Shown in pieces: positions 38,754-51,701 of a stretch of 64,000 nucleotides of DNA. Position numbers and translations under genes: made by a program. The stretch comes from Gordionus sp. m RMFG-2023. Its lineage: Eukaryota > Nematomorpha > Gordioida > Chordodea > Parachordodidae. The DNA lies in assembly GCF_954871325.1 (NCBI RefSeq), contig NC_088775.1, forward strand, positions 83,305,561 to 83,369,560, written 5' to 3'. The notes beneath the pieces were generated by a model. The model did not search any database. It saw only the letters and a program-made list of their open reading frames with translations, and was not told where the DNA came from. The stretch's first letter is position 1; each line of letters begins with the position of its first letter.

Positions 38754-41700
38754 GTAATAAATTTGTTCTGTTATGTATAATATTTGACAACAATTATTAT
38801 AAAAATAATTTCATAAACGAGTCGAGAAAAAACGGAAAATGCGGGAGGAAAATAAATAAGGAAAAGGAAGGGAGGAAGAAAAGGAGAATAGAAAATAAGA
38901 ATAGATAACCATCTTTTAATATATTTAGGCTCCCGACCCAAAACGAACGAAAAAGTAGCATCAAAAAGCGTGAATCAAAGCACGAATCCATCGTTTTAAC
39001 CGAAGCAGAGCCGTAAATATTTACATAATTTCATAATTATAACAGAATAATTCATTTTAAACTTCACAGATATTTATTTTTATATATTTTAATAAGATTT
39101 TTTTAACTTTAATTACTTATCAGAACATCTAATTTCTCGTTTTAATTTAATTTCATTTTTATTTTAAAAAAGTTTTATAAAAATTATCTTCATTATAATT
39201 AAAACTAGCGAAGCGAACTTCATTAATCTGCGAGAAACGGAAAACCCTCATTGCCAATTTTTTTGTTTAATTTTGCAACTATTTTGGTCCCCAATCTAAC
39301 AAAAAATAAGTAAAAATTAAGTATCCGGAAAAAAAAATTAGTGAGACTTGGAAGAAGATTGGAAATTAATAATGTTATATATTTTTAATCGAATTTATCA
39401 TTTTTTGGAGCAAATTTTTTTCTTTATCCTTCCCCTCCCTTAATAATTTCGAAGAGATTTATTTTATATTATTGCATTTGGAGCAAAAAAAATTCATTTT
39501 GTTGTAGTGTCAGTTTTGCAGATTTCAATTTTTTTTAAAATATATCCAGGCCGGGCTTAAAAAAAAATTTTTTTTAAATACCCGGGCCAGTATATTTTTA
39601 AGCCATTTTAAATCGCCATTATTATCTATAAAAATTAAAAATAAATAAAAAACATTTTAAAATAATCCGGCGTGCCGGGTATTAAAATATAAAACCCGGG
39701 CTGGACCGGGTCGAAAATTTTTTTTTTTAAAGAAAAAATTCGGGCCAGGCCACGCAAATGGTATATCTGCAGGTCTCTGAATTATAATATTTAAGAGATG
39801 CGCCGATAACTTTGCATCGATCCAGAGGCTACTAAAAGGGAATCGAAACAATTTGCTTTTTTAAAAGAGGGTTTAAAAATTACAAATTATTTTGATCAAA
39901 AATTTATTATTATCACGGTAAATTATTTAAAGGATATCACTATCAGCGGCGATACTCCTAAATTTGAATAAAATATTTCTCGTTTTTCTTTTTTAAAGAG
40001 AGAATTTTGCTCAAAATTATTTGTAATTATTTTTCAAATTCTTTTTTTTAAAAATTATTTTATATGAAAAAAGCACCCCCCCCCCCTTCCTTTCTACTTA
40101 TTTTTATTTTATTAAATTAATCTCTTCTCTTTTTTAAAAAAATTATTATTATTTAAATAATATATTTTATTAATTCATTTATTTTAAAAAAACTTTATAT
40201 AAATTTGTTTCCGCGAGTTGGCATAATTAATTATATAAATCATTTAGACAACAAATATTAATTTAATGTAATTTTGAGTTTCTTGAATAAATTATCTCTA
40301 AATCATTCAGAGAAAAGGTAAGGGTAAAAAAAATAAATAATTAAGTTGTCAATCTTATTATCGATTTTAGTGTATCTCCCTACAAAATGATTATAATATT
40401 TCTTGTTATTTTTACATGAGTTACAAACCTATATGCTGAATATCTCTCAAAGCAGAAAAAGGGGTGGATATATTATATATCGCTATTTTGATTTTTTTTT
40501 TGTTCGAATTTAGATAAATTTGTGTCATTTTTGTGATTAGTGAAGTCAGTTATTTTGGCAATAAAAACTTGGGGTATTTAGGGTTAGGATAGATTTATCT
40601 ATGTTATTTTAAAAAATTAATCGCTTCGAACACATTGAGATTTATCTTGAATGTCAGTTTAGCGAACCTAGACCAAAAAAAAACTTTCATTCACCTTGAT
40701 TTCTGTATATATTTTTTTCCATTTCACATATATTATATATCTAATTAGCGGCAATGTGTTATTTTTTCGACTTTGCATCATATTTTGAGCACGTTTTTTA
40801 AATTTAAAAATCTGATTTTACCGGCGAATAGTAGACAATATTGCCGTCAATGAATCATTTATAATTTATATAAAAAATATATGGAGAAACTTACATAAAT
40901 AATATTAAGCTCAAAAGTTCATGGCAAAATTCCCTGAAATTTATAGGGTAGGTATTCAAAACATATACATTTCCGGTAAAATCAGAATTTTAAAATTTAA
41001 AACAAAGCGCTCAAAAAATGATTTAAAGTTGCAAAAATAACACATAGCCGCTATCACATAATCTGTCAATTCGTGTAATGCCAGTATACTTAAAAATAAT
41101 TATTAAATTATTTAGAACACTTTAAATCACTTATTTTACCGCGTTTTTTTAAATTAAATAATCTAATCTTTCCAGAAATGTACAATTTGAGTATTGCCTT
41201 TTACTTAATAATAAATATAAATACCGTTGATTGGTCTTCAAGAGAACTCATTTACAATTTATTTTTTTTTAAAAATTACCAAAGAAAATTGATTTTTATT
41301 TATATTTATTACATATAATATGAAGCAAATTATATTTTTTTAATTATTAACCTCAATCTCGAAGAATAATAAAGTATATAGTATAAATATATATATATAT
41401 ACACAAGTCTCATACATAAGCATATAAATTATTTATGACCATGCCTTTTTGCCTTTTATAAATCTACTAATACATTTCTAAAAAAAATATATCTATAATT
41501 TTAGTTTGTTAGGTGCCTATAACATGGCACAAAAATAATAACTCATTCCTCTTTATAAAAGCTAGTAGAGAGATTATATATTTTTTTTTCCGAAAAATCT
41601 TTGATATCTTTTTGATAAGTTGAATATAAAATAAACAAAATTTTAAATTGGCAATTTTAAAAAAAAAAGTGACACCATTTTAATTATATAATTAAATTAA

Positions 41701-44700
41701 ATATTATGTGATCAATTTTTTTCTTTAAAAAAAAACTTTTTTTTTGGTAAGTGAAATCAAATAGAATGTCACTTAATAATTTCATTTATTTTTACAAAAG
41801 AGCAATTATATATTTCCTTTTTTTTTCAAAAACACTATGCCATATTATTAACACTATAAAAAAGTAAAAGAAATAAGTGTAATAGTACCTGGATGTAGAT
41901 TTTGACTTTAACCAGATTTCCAATCCCAAAAATGAAGTTATTTTGCAATAAAGCTAAAAATGTATTGTTACATTTGTAAGCGAATTGAATTTATGTAGCT
42001 CCAATAATTTATAAAAGGATTCATCTATATCGATACAAATTAATATTTTCAATTGTATTCGATACTGATGATCCTATCAAGAATACATTCCTCCTATTAG
42101 TAAAAACATTTTTGGTTATGCTACACTGAATTCGCGTTCTACCGATATACTGAAAGAAATTGTAGTGTTGTATTATATAAATTTTATTGGATAGAGCAGC
42201 TAAATAAGTATTGGTAACGTTGATTAATCTAATACCTAAAGAAGATACATTGGCTAATAAATCGACTTGATGCACTAAATCTTAGATAGACTAATGAACA
42301 TATTTGAACTTTTATCATAATAAAAATTTTGAATGCTAAATTTCCCTTAAGTGATACAATAATTACTTAGTAAGGCAAATTTATTCTGATCCTCTCTCTG
42401 GATTTGGATGATATTTAGCTCTGATTTTATTATTAATATGCAATAAAATAAAAAACGCATATATTTTAAAAGGTTGGCAAATCTGTCAATTTACCTGTCA
42501 AATTTAGTCAATCGACGGGTAAATTGACCGAAGGAGCATTTGACCTGGTGAAATACGGCCAAATACTCAAATAAATTTGAAGGAAATAAAATTTATAATA
42601 TATTTGAAAAAAGAAAAACGATATAAATACATGTGATCAACATATTTATTGGATCCCTAATATCAAGGGAATGATCATCTTACTAATAGTAAACTTAATG
42701 AATCAAATAATATAATACAGGAATTAGCCATTTTATAAGGTGGTATGATCAAAATATTTCAAGTGATACCATAAAAATCAAAAGTAAAAGTGACATATAT
42801 AATAACAAAAATATATGGAAAAAAGTAACTTCCATAAGAAACAATATGATGATTTTGGCTCAAGTTGGTGTAATGGGCTTTGCCCACCTTGCCCTTTAAA
42901 AACATACTTCTACTTCAAAAAGAAATTGGTCGATTTGGGTTAATATTTATAAGAGAAACAGATATCGATTGAAAACCCTGGCAATAGGAAAATTGATTAA
43001 AAATATCAAAAAAAAATGATAATATTGAATATGAATCCGAACAAGACTTTTTCACGGAGAACGAAACATTAATTATAGAGAGACAATGAATTTAAAAAAT
43101 TTTTTATAAATTAATATTACAGATTCATTTTGCTATTTACAAATACAATTCTAAATTTTGAATACAAAAAAAAAGAAGAAATTAATTCCTAATATTATCC
43201 CATTCGCAGCTTATTTAGAGCCCTGTTTATAACCATCCTATCTGAGTTGAATCCGAATCTGATAGTCCAAGCGAATTTGCACCGGGTGAACTCAGGCAAA
43301 TTTTATGAGGTTCGGTCTAGCCGAATTTTCATTTTATATTCATTAGGACCCGGAACAACTTGGGTCTCCGAAAAATAATCTGATTGGTAGAACAATTATA
43401 TTTTTTAATATTTTCTCGAATCATGTTGGATTTGGAAAAATAGGTTATCACGTACCATCTATAGTTTTTTTTTGAGAAAACTAGTCATGGTCACATAGTA
43501 AATCTTTATTTTCTTATAATATTTTTGATAGATTTATTCTCCCCCCCCCCCTCCTTACTCTGATAAAATGAATAAAATTATATATAAATTTAAAAGGTTA
43601 TAATTTCTCCAAGTAAAGAAGAGAATATGATAATAATATTTGTATTTAGATTAAATTTCTTACACTAAATAATATCTCTTTCTTAAAGAAAATAAAATAA
43701 TATTAAAATAGGATCAAATTTATCTTTATTCCAAAAATTTTATTTTATGATTCCAGAGTAAAATGGTAATATTTTTTAATATGTTTTTTTTGTATCTCCT
43801 CTAAAAAAAAAATAAAATTAAAATAAATTTTTGAAAATTCGCAATATTATACCATGATAGGGCAAGATTATCGATTTTTTCTTTATCATTATTTTAAATT
43901 CAGAAAATAGTTAAATATACAAATAGTTTTTTTATTTTGTCTTTTACAGGATATTTTAGTTTTTCCTTTTTTTTAAACCAAATTAAACTGTCACTGATTG
44001 GTATAAAACAGAGTTTTGAAATCGGAATCAAAAACCAGTAAATAGAACTTTTGCATCCGGAAAAAACCCCCCAAAACTGGAATCAGAAACCGACCTTTTA
44101 ATTTATAGGAATTGAACCCGGTTCTAACAAAAGTATTGTTTTAAAAAGTTAATCATTTATAATGTTTGAATTTTTCTTCTTTTTATAACTTTGCCCCGCT
44201 TATTAACAAAATTCATAGGCTACGTCTTTCGCGGACAATTTTTAAAAAAATAGGCAAAGCGAATACACGCTTTTTTTAAATTTATTTATGCGGATGAAAA
44301 AAAGGGCGCGAATATTTGCTAAGACACTCAGTCAACATACATAGTCGATATCCATTTTGTAATGGATTAATTTTATATTTTAGTCATCGATGGGGGGCCT
44401 CGAAACCTTCGAACAACGTCAATGCCTAAATATATAAAATATCTTTATTGTTATCACTATCCTTTTCTCTTGATTAAATCAGAAACTTTTAAAGGGCTTA
44501 CTGGAATATATATATAGTCTAGAGTGATGGTAAGGCCTATATTGCGTCAATCGAAGGTCAGACATAAATTGTCGAGTTCAATAATGGCTGACCAATGAAT
44601 ACTAATTTTTAATCATATGTAACAGTAAAACTTGTTTAATTTTGGGCTCTTGATAATTGGGGCAACTTCAATTTGACCAAAACTTTGAGTCTCAATCAAA

Positions 44701-47700
44701 TTTCAATTAACTAACATCATTAGTCTTGTTATATATTGAGCAATTGCCTAAGTTTGGCAAAAATTTGGGTTCCAAAGCTGCCCAAATCAGACAGATTTTA
44801 TTGGGTATATATATATAAAATAAAAGAATTTATTTTATCTAATATAAAAATTTTTTATTAGAATTAGATAGAGTTTTTAATAATAGAATATTCGACTTTT
44901 TTTAAAAAAATAAAATACATTTATCAATTTAAGAAATTTTTTTCAACCATTGGGATGACACATACTGACATGAATTTTTTTTTCTTTTCTCTCTCTCTTT
45001 GATCATGATATTATTTATCCTAATTTTATTAAAAACATTTGATAAGGATAACTAATTTTTAGCAAATAATAAATAATTGATTGCAATATCTGTCTAGGAA
45101 GAAAATTTTTAAAGTTAATTGGGTGGGTGTTGAATTTAAATTAAAATCTGGAGTTATTTACTAATTTATAACTTTTAGTGGAACAAGAATGATATTTTAA
45201 TATTTCTGACCTTGTCAAATATTTGATCTTTGACTCGATCTTAAATTTTAGAATAATATTCTATTTTAGTTTTTTTTTCTCTTCTTCATTTCCGAATTCA
45301 AATCTGAAAATATTTTGCAATGGCTGATATTATATAATATAAATTAACAGAGTAGTTAAAATATCGTGGCATTTGTGTCGAACTATTATATTATGATAGA
45401 TAATACTTATTTGATGTATCTGTATCGAACATTAAAATAGTTCGCCAAATGCATCAATATATTATTATCTATATACATTTTTTAGTTGTATCATTAACAT
45501 AAACAAGCGCATAGATAGCTGGAGAGTTAACCAAAAAAAATACAAATTATTTATAAATTTTTTAAAGAAATATTAAAGGTTTTGATGATTTGCAAATAGG
45601 TTATATTAAATTTTAAATAGCCTGTTCTAAGTGACTTTTAGAGAAATATCAGAATCGTTTGAACCAAATATTTCATATGAAGCAGTTAGATTATTGGATT
45701 ATATACGACAGCCTCGTTTCTTTTTTTTATTGATATATTATAATCGAAAAATGTATCTCGTGGTTTCTACAATTAATATTATATATTTTTTACTTGTCAT
45801 TAATGAAATAAATTTATGTTTATATATCATTGTTTCCTTCCCGAAGCTTATAAATTGTTCAATAAAAATTTTTTAAATAAAATCTAATCCATCCTATCTA
45901 TTACGATATCGAAAAAAAGGATAACTTATGACGAAGTTCGAACATGGGGAACCTCCTTCGAAAGGGTGATGAAAACGCCAAGTTTATTGTTAATATTTAT
46001 TTAAATATACTAATTAGTAATATTGTTAAATTAATCCTATTTTAACTATTCGTAATCGCTTTTAATGTATGTATTGTGGTTTAGTCTAAAAAATTTCCCA
46101 TAATTTAAGGCCTCTCTTGAGACCCCCTATACTTTTTGGCCACCCTCTTAGGCGTTGCGAAGTGTCTGTTTACGACTCTTATTTTCGTAAATTTTATGCT
46201 AATGATCGTTACCCTTTTTCCTTTGCAAAAAATGTTGAAAAAAAATAAAATAATAAGATGCGAATAGTTTTGTTTATATTTTGAATAATTGTCAATCATC
46301 CGTTCATTCTGATAAGCCAGGAAAGGGTTCTTACTAGCTTAATAGAAAAAATAAATAAATTCCATTATGAAGTAATTTTATTGCTAAACCAAGAAGTAAA
46401 TTTTTTCCTAAACCCAAAATTTTTCTTTCACAAAAATAATGATTCGAATCTTTAACCCTTGATTATCTCATATGAAAACCTAAGTATCAAGCTATAAAAT
46501 ATGTAAAGTTTACTTGATAAGATTTCTAAAAAATAAAATACAACATTTTGCTTGCCAATTTCTTTAAAAAAATTAAAATTTTACATTAAAAATATACTTT
46601 TATTTCTCAGATGGACGGGCTACCTTTCGCGACTTTTTGAAGCACGAATACAGCGAAGAGAACATGCTATTTTATTTAGCTTGCGAAGAATTGAAGAAAG
46701 AAAAATCCCAAGAAGCGATAGAAGAAAAAGCGCGCCTAATTTATGAAGATTACATATCTATTTTATCGCCTAAAGAAGTAAATAATTGGTTTCCATTTCT
46801 AAATCATTAAAGAAAAAAAATTGGGAATCTCGCTTTAGTTTTGTTAAACGGCTCGTTTTGAGCCGATTATTATAAACGGCTAAAGCAATTGTCTAAGCAT
46901 CTAGATTTCGCTATAGATGTTTAACCCTTTGCGCCATCTATGGGCGAAATCTTCAGGCTTGCATAATATTTTTGTGGATAAAATATTGAGTTAGCCATTT
47001 TAAAAATCGGATTAAATCTAGCCGTTTAACACTATATCTCCTAGAAAATTTAAAGTAAATTTGAAATAAGTATAATAGATGTCAGGGAAGTAAGCACTCG
47101 TATTTAAATTGAGTTTTTTTTTAAAAAAAAAAATGAGGGAAATGTCATCAATATTTCCAAATGTTGTTCCCAATTGTGGGAACAATGATGATATTTCCTC
47201 TATATTTAGTGATTTTTTTAAAAAACTCAATTTTAATACAAGTGTTTACATCCCTGTTTATTAATATTATTTTCAATATTACTAAATTTTCTTGGTGATA
47301 TAGCGAAATTCCCAATTTTTAGCCATTTTGTTTTAGCGATTTAGAACTTACCCCGTTTTTTAAAAATATTCTCATTTGTTGTGATAATTACAAAAATTTT
47401 TGTTGTTTAGTTCTTGAAAAATTGCTAAAGAAATTATATTTTAATTATCGGAGATCAGATCAATATTTACTACATAATTATATGACAAGTCAACAACCGA
47501 TAATTTAATTAAGCCTGATTATAAATATTACCGTAAAATATTCAGTAATCATATATAACTATCTTTAAATAATGACTGAATACAGGTGAGCTTGGATTCT
47601 AGGGTTAGAGAAATAATCAATCAAAAGATGGTAGATCCCACCAAAGATACATTCGAAGAAGCTCAATTGCAAATATACACATTAATGCACCGAGATTCCT

Positions 47701-47777
47701 ATCCTCGCTTTTTAAATTCCGTATTTTATAAAAAATTACTCGACCAATACAAAAACAGTACTCCAGAAAATAAATGA
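37780..47777 (+). CDS. RZ-subfamily regulator of G-protein signalling (RGS17/19/20-like), five exons
   Basis: Joining 37,780-38,753, 38,929-39,012, 45,920-45,981, 46,611-46,777 and 47,586-47,777 gives 1,479 nt, 492 residues, with GT-AG introns and matching phases throughout. Residues 1-310 are low-complexity, Ser/Asn/Gln/His-rich. Residues 311-325 (KKCCFCWCGCCKCSW) are a cysteine string, the palmitoylation and membrane-targeting mark of RGS17, RGS19 and RGS20. The RGS domain runs from about W362 to 482 and carries YSEEN, LACEEL, EEKARLIYEDYISILSPKEV, SLDSRVRE and AQLQIYTLMHRDSYPRFL, all near-identical to vertebrate RZ proteins. By family knowledge it would speed GTP hydrolysis by Gi/Gz-type alpha subunits. 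The FWLACE tryptophan of vertebrates is Tyr here. The N-terminal extension is long for the family (RGS17 and RGS19 are about 210-220 aa). I avoid naming a single orthologue. Confidence 0.95.
38929..39012 (+). CDS. RGS gene exon 2 (84 nt)
   Basis: Acceptor AATATATTTAG, donor GTAAATATTT. Encodes the linker after the cysteine string, LPTQNERKSSIKKRESKHE then SIVLTEAEP, basic and Ser-rich. Entry phase fits exon 1 (TG+G) and exit phase fits exon 3 (CC+G). Intron 1 is 175 bp. There is no strong homology in this linker, so it rests on phase, splice signals and the remaining gene model. Confidence 0.8.
39511..39779 (-). mobile_element. GGCCCGG hAT-MITE in RGS intron 2
   Basis: The right edge ends ATATCTGCAGGTCTCTG, preceded by TTCGGGCCAGGCCACGCAAATGG (complement of the family start), and the interior has AGGCCGGGC, ACCCGGGCC, GCCGGGTA and GGGCTGGACCGGG blocks. 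The left edge is eroded; its position is approximate. Confidence 0.68.
40780..41020. repeat. palindromic repeat in RGS intron 2
   Basis: ttttgagc...aatctgattttaccgg at about 40,793-40,825 is complemented by ccggtaaaatcag...gcgctcaaaa at about 40,973-41,017. A related string (aaatttataggataggta...catttccggtaaaa) occurs at 1,575-1,627, so this is probably a dispersed MITE. Confidence 0.55.
42021..42275 (-). mobile_element. possible Ty1/copia reverse-transcriptase fragment (fossil)
   Basis: An 84-residue minus-strand frame contains SSLGIRLINVTNTYLAAL then SNKIYIIQH, which resembles the copia RT stretch of the kind LG..L.Q.DV.NAYL...L...IYM.QP. It lies antisense within RGS intron 2, with no LTRs or other parts seen. 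The match is by eye and weak; it looks like an old, broken relic. Confidence 0.35.
45920..45981 (+). CDS. RGS gene exon 3 (62 nt), first helix of the RGS domain
   Basis: Encodes ITYDEVRTWGTSFERVMKTP, aligned with (T)AEEVLSWSQNFDKMMKAP of RGS17. The acceptor (ATATCGAAAAAAAG) lacks a pyrimidine tract and the donor is GTTTAT, both weak, but phases on both sides fit exactly and the similarity is clear. Intron 2 upstream is 6,907 bp and intron 3 downstream 629 bp. Confidence 0.9.
46611..46777 (+). CDS. RGS gene exon 4 (167 nt), core of the RGS domain
   Basis: Acceptor TTTATTTCTCAG, donor GTAAATAA. Encodes GRATFRDFLKHEYSEENMLF then YLACEELKKEKSQEAIEEKA and RLIYEDYISILSPKE. The EEN and EKARLIYEDYISILSPKE motifs are diagnostic of RZ proteins. 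Ends in phase 0 before VSLDSR. Confidence 0.97.
46838..47032. mobile_element. MITE family B, copy 6, in RGS intron 4
   Basis: Starts GTTTTGTTAAACGGCTCG and ends TAGCCGTTTAACAC, flanked by TA on both sides, with the centre GCGCCATCTATGGGCGAAAT. It begins only 60 bp after the exon 4 donor. Confidence 0.75.
47083..47256. repeat. 174-bp inverted repeat in RGS intron 4
   Basis: CAGGGAAGTAAGCACTCGTA at the left pairs with ATACAAGTGTTTACATCCCTG at the right, with continuing pairing through ATTGAGTTTTTTTT. The centre has a second hairpin (TTGTTCCCAATTGTGGGAACAA). CAGGG ends suggest a hAT-type MITE; flanking 8-mers do not match. Confidence 0.7.
47586..47777 (+). CDS. RGS gene exon 5 (terminal)
   Basis: Begins directly after TACAG with VSLDSRVREIINQKMVDPTK and contains AQLQIYTLMHRDSYPRFLNS, ending QYKNSTPENK at TGA. 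The last helix of the RGS box and a short tail are encoded. AATAAA-type strings follow at 48,150 and near 48,490; either could be the poly(A) signal. Confidence 0.97.
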   Translation: MSLDSRVREIINQKMVDPTKDTFEEAQLQIYTLMHRDSYPRFLNSVFYKKLLDQYKNSTPENK

Positions 47778-49357
47778 ATAGTGGTGTAAATATTTATATA
47801 ACCTCAGTAATGAGAGTCCAAGCAAATCAAAAAACAATCAAAAACGTCATTCAAATAGATTAACAAACCACGTGTAGATTTAAAATACCCGCAAATTAGA
47901 TATAATTTTTCTAGATTTTATATGCAGTCTAAACCAGCTTATAACAATTTCTCAGGGGGACAAGAAATTTAAAAGCTAAAAGCGGGGAAGACATTATAAA
48001 TATACGCTTGTTATATTAAATCGGAATCTGAATGATATAATTTATGAATGTGCAATTTTGTTTCTCCAAGCTGGATTATTGGAGACTTTTGACGTATAAT
48101 GAGCGTTTAAAAAGCTTAAATTTAATAATTAAGAGAAAACCTGCCTCTGAATAAATTTGGGTTTTAACCAAAATTTTAATAATTTCCTTAAAAAGTTGTA
48201 ATTAGTTAATGAGTAGTTTTTTGTTTTTATCAAAACTATGTCGATTTTTAATAAATATTTAAAAAAATAATAATAATTCAAATGGCACTTAGAGCTACTC
48301 CGAAAATAATCCAGTGAAAGATATTAACATTATATTATTTTTATATAAAAACTTTGTTTAAAAATATCAATTGAAAAATCTAGAGTATAAATAATATAAA
48401 TGTATAAACGAGGCGAATATATTTTGTATTTTTTTTTTTACAAAAAATGAATATAATTTTCCGAAAATGTGATCTTTTATTATTTTAATAAATGTCGAAA
48501 AAATAATAATATTTCCCCGTTGTAATTTTAATAATTGTGTTAAATTTTTTGCATGGAAAAAAAAAATTGAATAACTATTTATTTTTTTTCAACTCCTTTG
48601 TCTCGTGTATGATAAATTTATACATAATATTATAATTTAAATTGTATACTTTACTTCTTATTGATTTTTTTTTTAAGAAATAAAAGACAAACTAAATTTA
48701 TGTATTTAAATTCAATTATCCTTGAATTTTAGTTTTGTCCTAATAAGATTTAGGAATTGTTTTTTAATAATCCTTAACAAGGGTATATACAGAGATGGAG
48801 GGAGGGGAGGGGGGGGGGGTATAAAGAATTCTTAGAGCAAAAATATTTATCAATTTTTTTTATTATTATTTAAGTATATAAAATCAAAAGAATATATTAA
48901 TATCCTCATATTCATACAAATTAATCCTAACAAGAACTACAACCCGAACGAATGGAGCTGTAAAGTTCAGTTCGTGTTCATAGTAATTATTTATTTTAAA
49001 TTAAATAATCTTATTCGCATTTACCTACATTTCATGTGGTTTTGTTCAATTTTATCAACAAATTTGTTTGTTACTTTTAAATATTTTATTAAAATTTATT
49101 TAAAATAATTTAAAAGTTGATTTGATTGATATATTATATAATCTGATTGGCATTTTAAGAATTTTGATTTACATTTCTGAACACGGATTTTACCTGTTTT
49201 TACTCATTCACCCTCAGGGTTTTTAACAAAAATCTTCTTAAAAATTGTAGATTTTTTCGTAAATTTTTATTTTGTTTTTTATAAAAAAATCTTCTATGAT
49301 TTTTCCTTTAATGTTTTTTTCATTTAGATTTTTTAAAAAAAATTTAAAAAATTTTCA
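47778..49357. other. RGS 3' untranslated region and AT-rich spacer
   Basis: No coding sequence. A G-rich patch near 48,797-48,818 (ggagggaggggagg then poly-G) resembles the homopolymer tracts found at hAT ends here. The last 130 bp before 49,358 contain several AAATCTTC-like strings. Confidence 0.45.
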
Positions 49358-50097
49358 GGCCGTGTCCAAAGTATCAAAAAATTTAATCGCGCAATTTGCG
49401 CAAATCTGGCTAAAAAAATAATATAAGCCATTTAATGGAAAATAAAAATTTTGGCCTAAATCATTTTTTCCATTTCGTGAAGTTTTAAAATTTTTACGAT
49501 TGGTAAATATTTAATGATAATGGATGAATATAAACTTATGGAAAGTATTAGACCACATAGATATTTGTGGTGCAATAGCGACCTAAAATATAGAGATACA
49601 GCTGCAAGTAAAGTAAAATGGACAGAAATTGGCAAGATTTATGATCTAAATTATGAACAAATTAAGAAAAGGTTTGTTGCAATTAAGACCAAATTCAACA
49701 AATTTTATTCTATATCTAGGAAATCAGGTTTAATATTTTATATATAAATATTATTTTATATTAATAGTATAAATATTATTTTATATTAATAGTATAAATA
49801 TTATTTTATAATTTAATTTAGGTGCTGCTATGATGAATAGCAAGCACCTGAAATTTATTGAAGACTATTACTGGCTAAAGGAAAATGTGGAGGATATTTG
49901 TAAACATTCTGAAGCAAGTTTCATTTTGAAACAATCTAAGGATACTATAAATATACATTCCACACCACAAGTATTATAACAGGAGATTATAACTATATAA
50001 TAATCTATATTGTAGGATTCTGAGCCAAACACTGAGGATCTGTTAAATGATATTGTAAATTCTCTTAATTCTATAGAAATAGATATTTTTGAGAACA

Positions 50098-50393
50098 AAA
50101 TTTTAGAAGTTATATATTTATTAAATATCTATTAATAATTTAATAATAGTTAGAAAATTCTATAAAAAATGAAAATATTCATCCTTCTACCTAAAAAAAA
50201 ATATTATTTTCTGAGAATGAAATTTTAGAAGTTATAAAATTATTATATATATATATATTAATAATTTAATAATAGTTAGACAATTCTATAAACAAGGAAA
50301 ATATTCATCCTTCTACCTCAAAAAGGAAATATTATTTTCTGAGAATGAAATTTTAGAAGTTATAAAATTATTATATATATATTAATAATTTAA
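50098..50393 (+). repeat. tandem exon-intron duplication in the MADF gene (left part)
   Basis: A unit of about 125-130 bp, consisting of a short exon (ttctataaacaaggaaaata then ttcatccttctacc) and an AT-rich intron ending taataatttaataatag, is repeated here and continues after the large insertion at 61,638. Four copies of the exon can be counted in all (50,150, 50,277, 61,651 and 61,778). Confidence 0.85.
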
Positions 50394-51190
50394 GGGCATG
50401 ACTAAAATACGCGTCCCCGGAAACTACGCTTCCCCGGTCAAACGGGTTTAATTTATGTAATATTAATAAAAAATCTTATTTAGCTTTATAAGATGAGTTA
50501 AAAAATGTTTTTTATGATTTAAAAAAAAATGATAACTTAGTAAAATTTTTAAAAAATTATTTTTTTACATGAAAAAACTACGCGTATCCGGTCAAGATAC
50601 AATTTTTTTTTAAAATAAAAGCAGATTCATATTTAGCTCATTAAATGAATATAGAAAATGTTTTTTATGATTTAAAAAAAATGATAACTTGGTAAAATTT
50701 TTAAAAAATTATTTTTATAAATGAAAAACTACGCGTCCCCGGTCAAGATACATTTTTTGTAAAAAAATAAAAGCAGATTCATATTTAGCTCATTAAAAGG
50801 ATACAGAAAATGTTTTTTTTGATTTAAAAAAAAAGGTGGTAACTTAGTAAAATTTTTTAAATACTAATTTTTTACATGAAAAAACTACGCGTCCCCGGTC
50901 AAGATACAATTTTTTTTAAAAAAAACAGATTCATATTTAGCTCATTAAATAGATAAAGAAAATGTTTTTTTTATTTAAAAAAAAGTGGTAACTTAGTTTA
51001 ATTTTGAAAATACGCGTCCCCGGTCAAGATAGATTATTTTTATAAAAATGAATATAGAATCGTTAATAGTTTTTTAAGGAGATTCCGAAAATGGTATTTA
51101 TAATTTTTTTTTTTTTAAATTTTATATTAAAAGCCAGCTTCATACACATAATAATGGTGGTAAAATTTTCTCAAGCCTGCCAAGCGGTAG
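50394..51190 (+). repeat. left TIR of the MULE-like element, with spaced ACGCGTCCCCGG motifs
   Basis: Motif copies (ACGCGTCCCCGGTCAAGATA and variants) start at about 50,409, 50,426, 50,580, 50,731, 50,887 and 51,012, that is every ~125-155 bp after a first close pair. Each is followed by T/A tracts and the shared string cagattcatatttagctcat. The motif is GC-rich in an otherwise very AT-rich repeat. Confidence 0.9.
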
Positions 51191-51701
51191 TGGTATCATG
51201 ATATTAATACTAGTTAAAAAATATTGATTAAATTAAGTTAATTTTAATAAATCAAATAATTTAAATAGTTAGAAAACAATAAAATAAATTATTCAACCTA
51301 CCTATTTTTTTAATGGTAGATATAAAAGTATTATAATATAGAATGAGAAAAAATTTAGAATATTTTTATAAATTATTTTAAATTTATTAAGTAGATGTAG
51401 TGTCTTAAAGTTATAAGAAATTTGTGTATTTTATAGCAATAATAACCTGAGGATGATAAAAAAAACATAAGTTGTTTGTTCGCAGGTAAGTATCGATTCA
51501 ATCTTTAATTATTATTTTTTGTTAATATATTTATTTAAATAGTTCGAAAACAATAAAATAAATTTATTCAACCTACCTATTTTTTTACTGATAATTTAGA
51601 ATGAGAAAAAAATTAGAATATTTTTATATATTATATTAAATTGATAAACGCCATTTTGCGGATTGAATATTAACGATTTACATCTGATATATAATCGTAG
51701 T
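51191..51701. repeat. interior repeats left of the LTR fossil
   Basis: A ~95-bp block (aaacaataaaataaa...ttcaacctacctattttttt) occurs twice (about 51,270 and 51,548). The part from about 51,383 on is one copy of a segment duplicated at 58,285-58,640. Confidence 0.6.

Noticed and set aside
45631-45876. Open frame SESFEPNISYEAVRLLDYIR considered as an RGS exon
   Set aside because: It does not match any part of the RGS fold, and exon 3 is fully explained by 45,920-45,981. It may be chance.
50400-51030. CRISPR-like array from the regularly spaced GC-rich motifs
   Set aside because: The spacers are themselves similar A/T-rich repeats, the genome is eukaryotic, and the array is mirrored in the other TIR.
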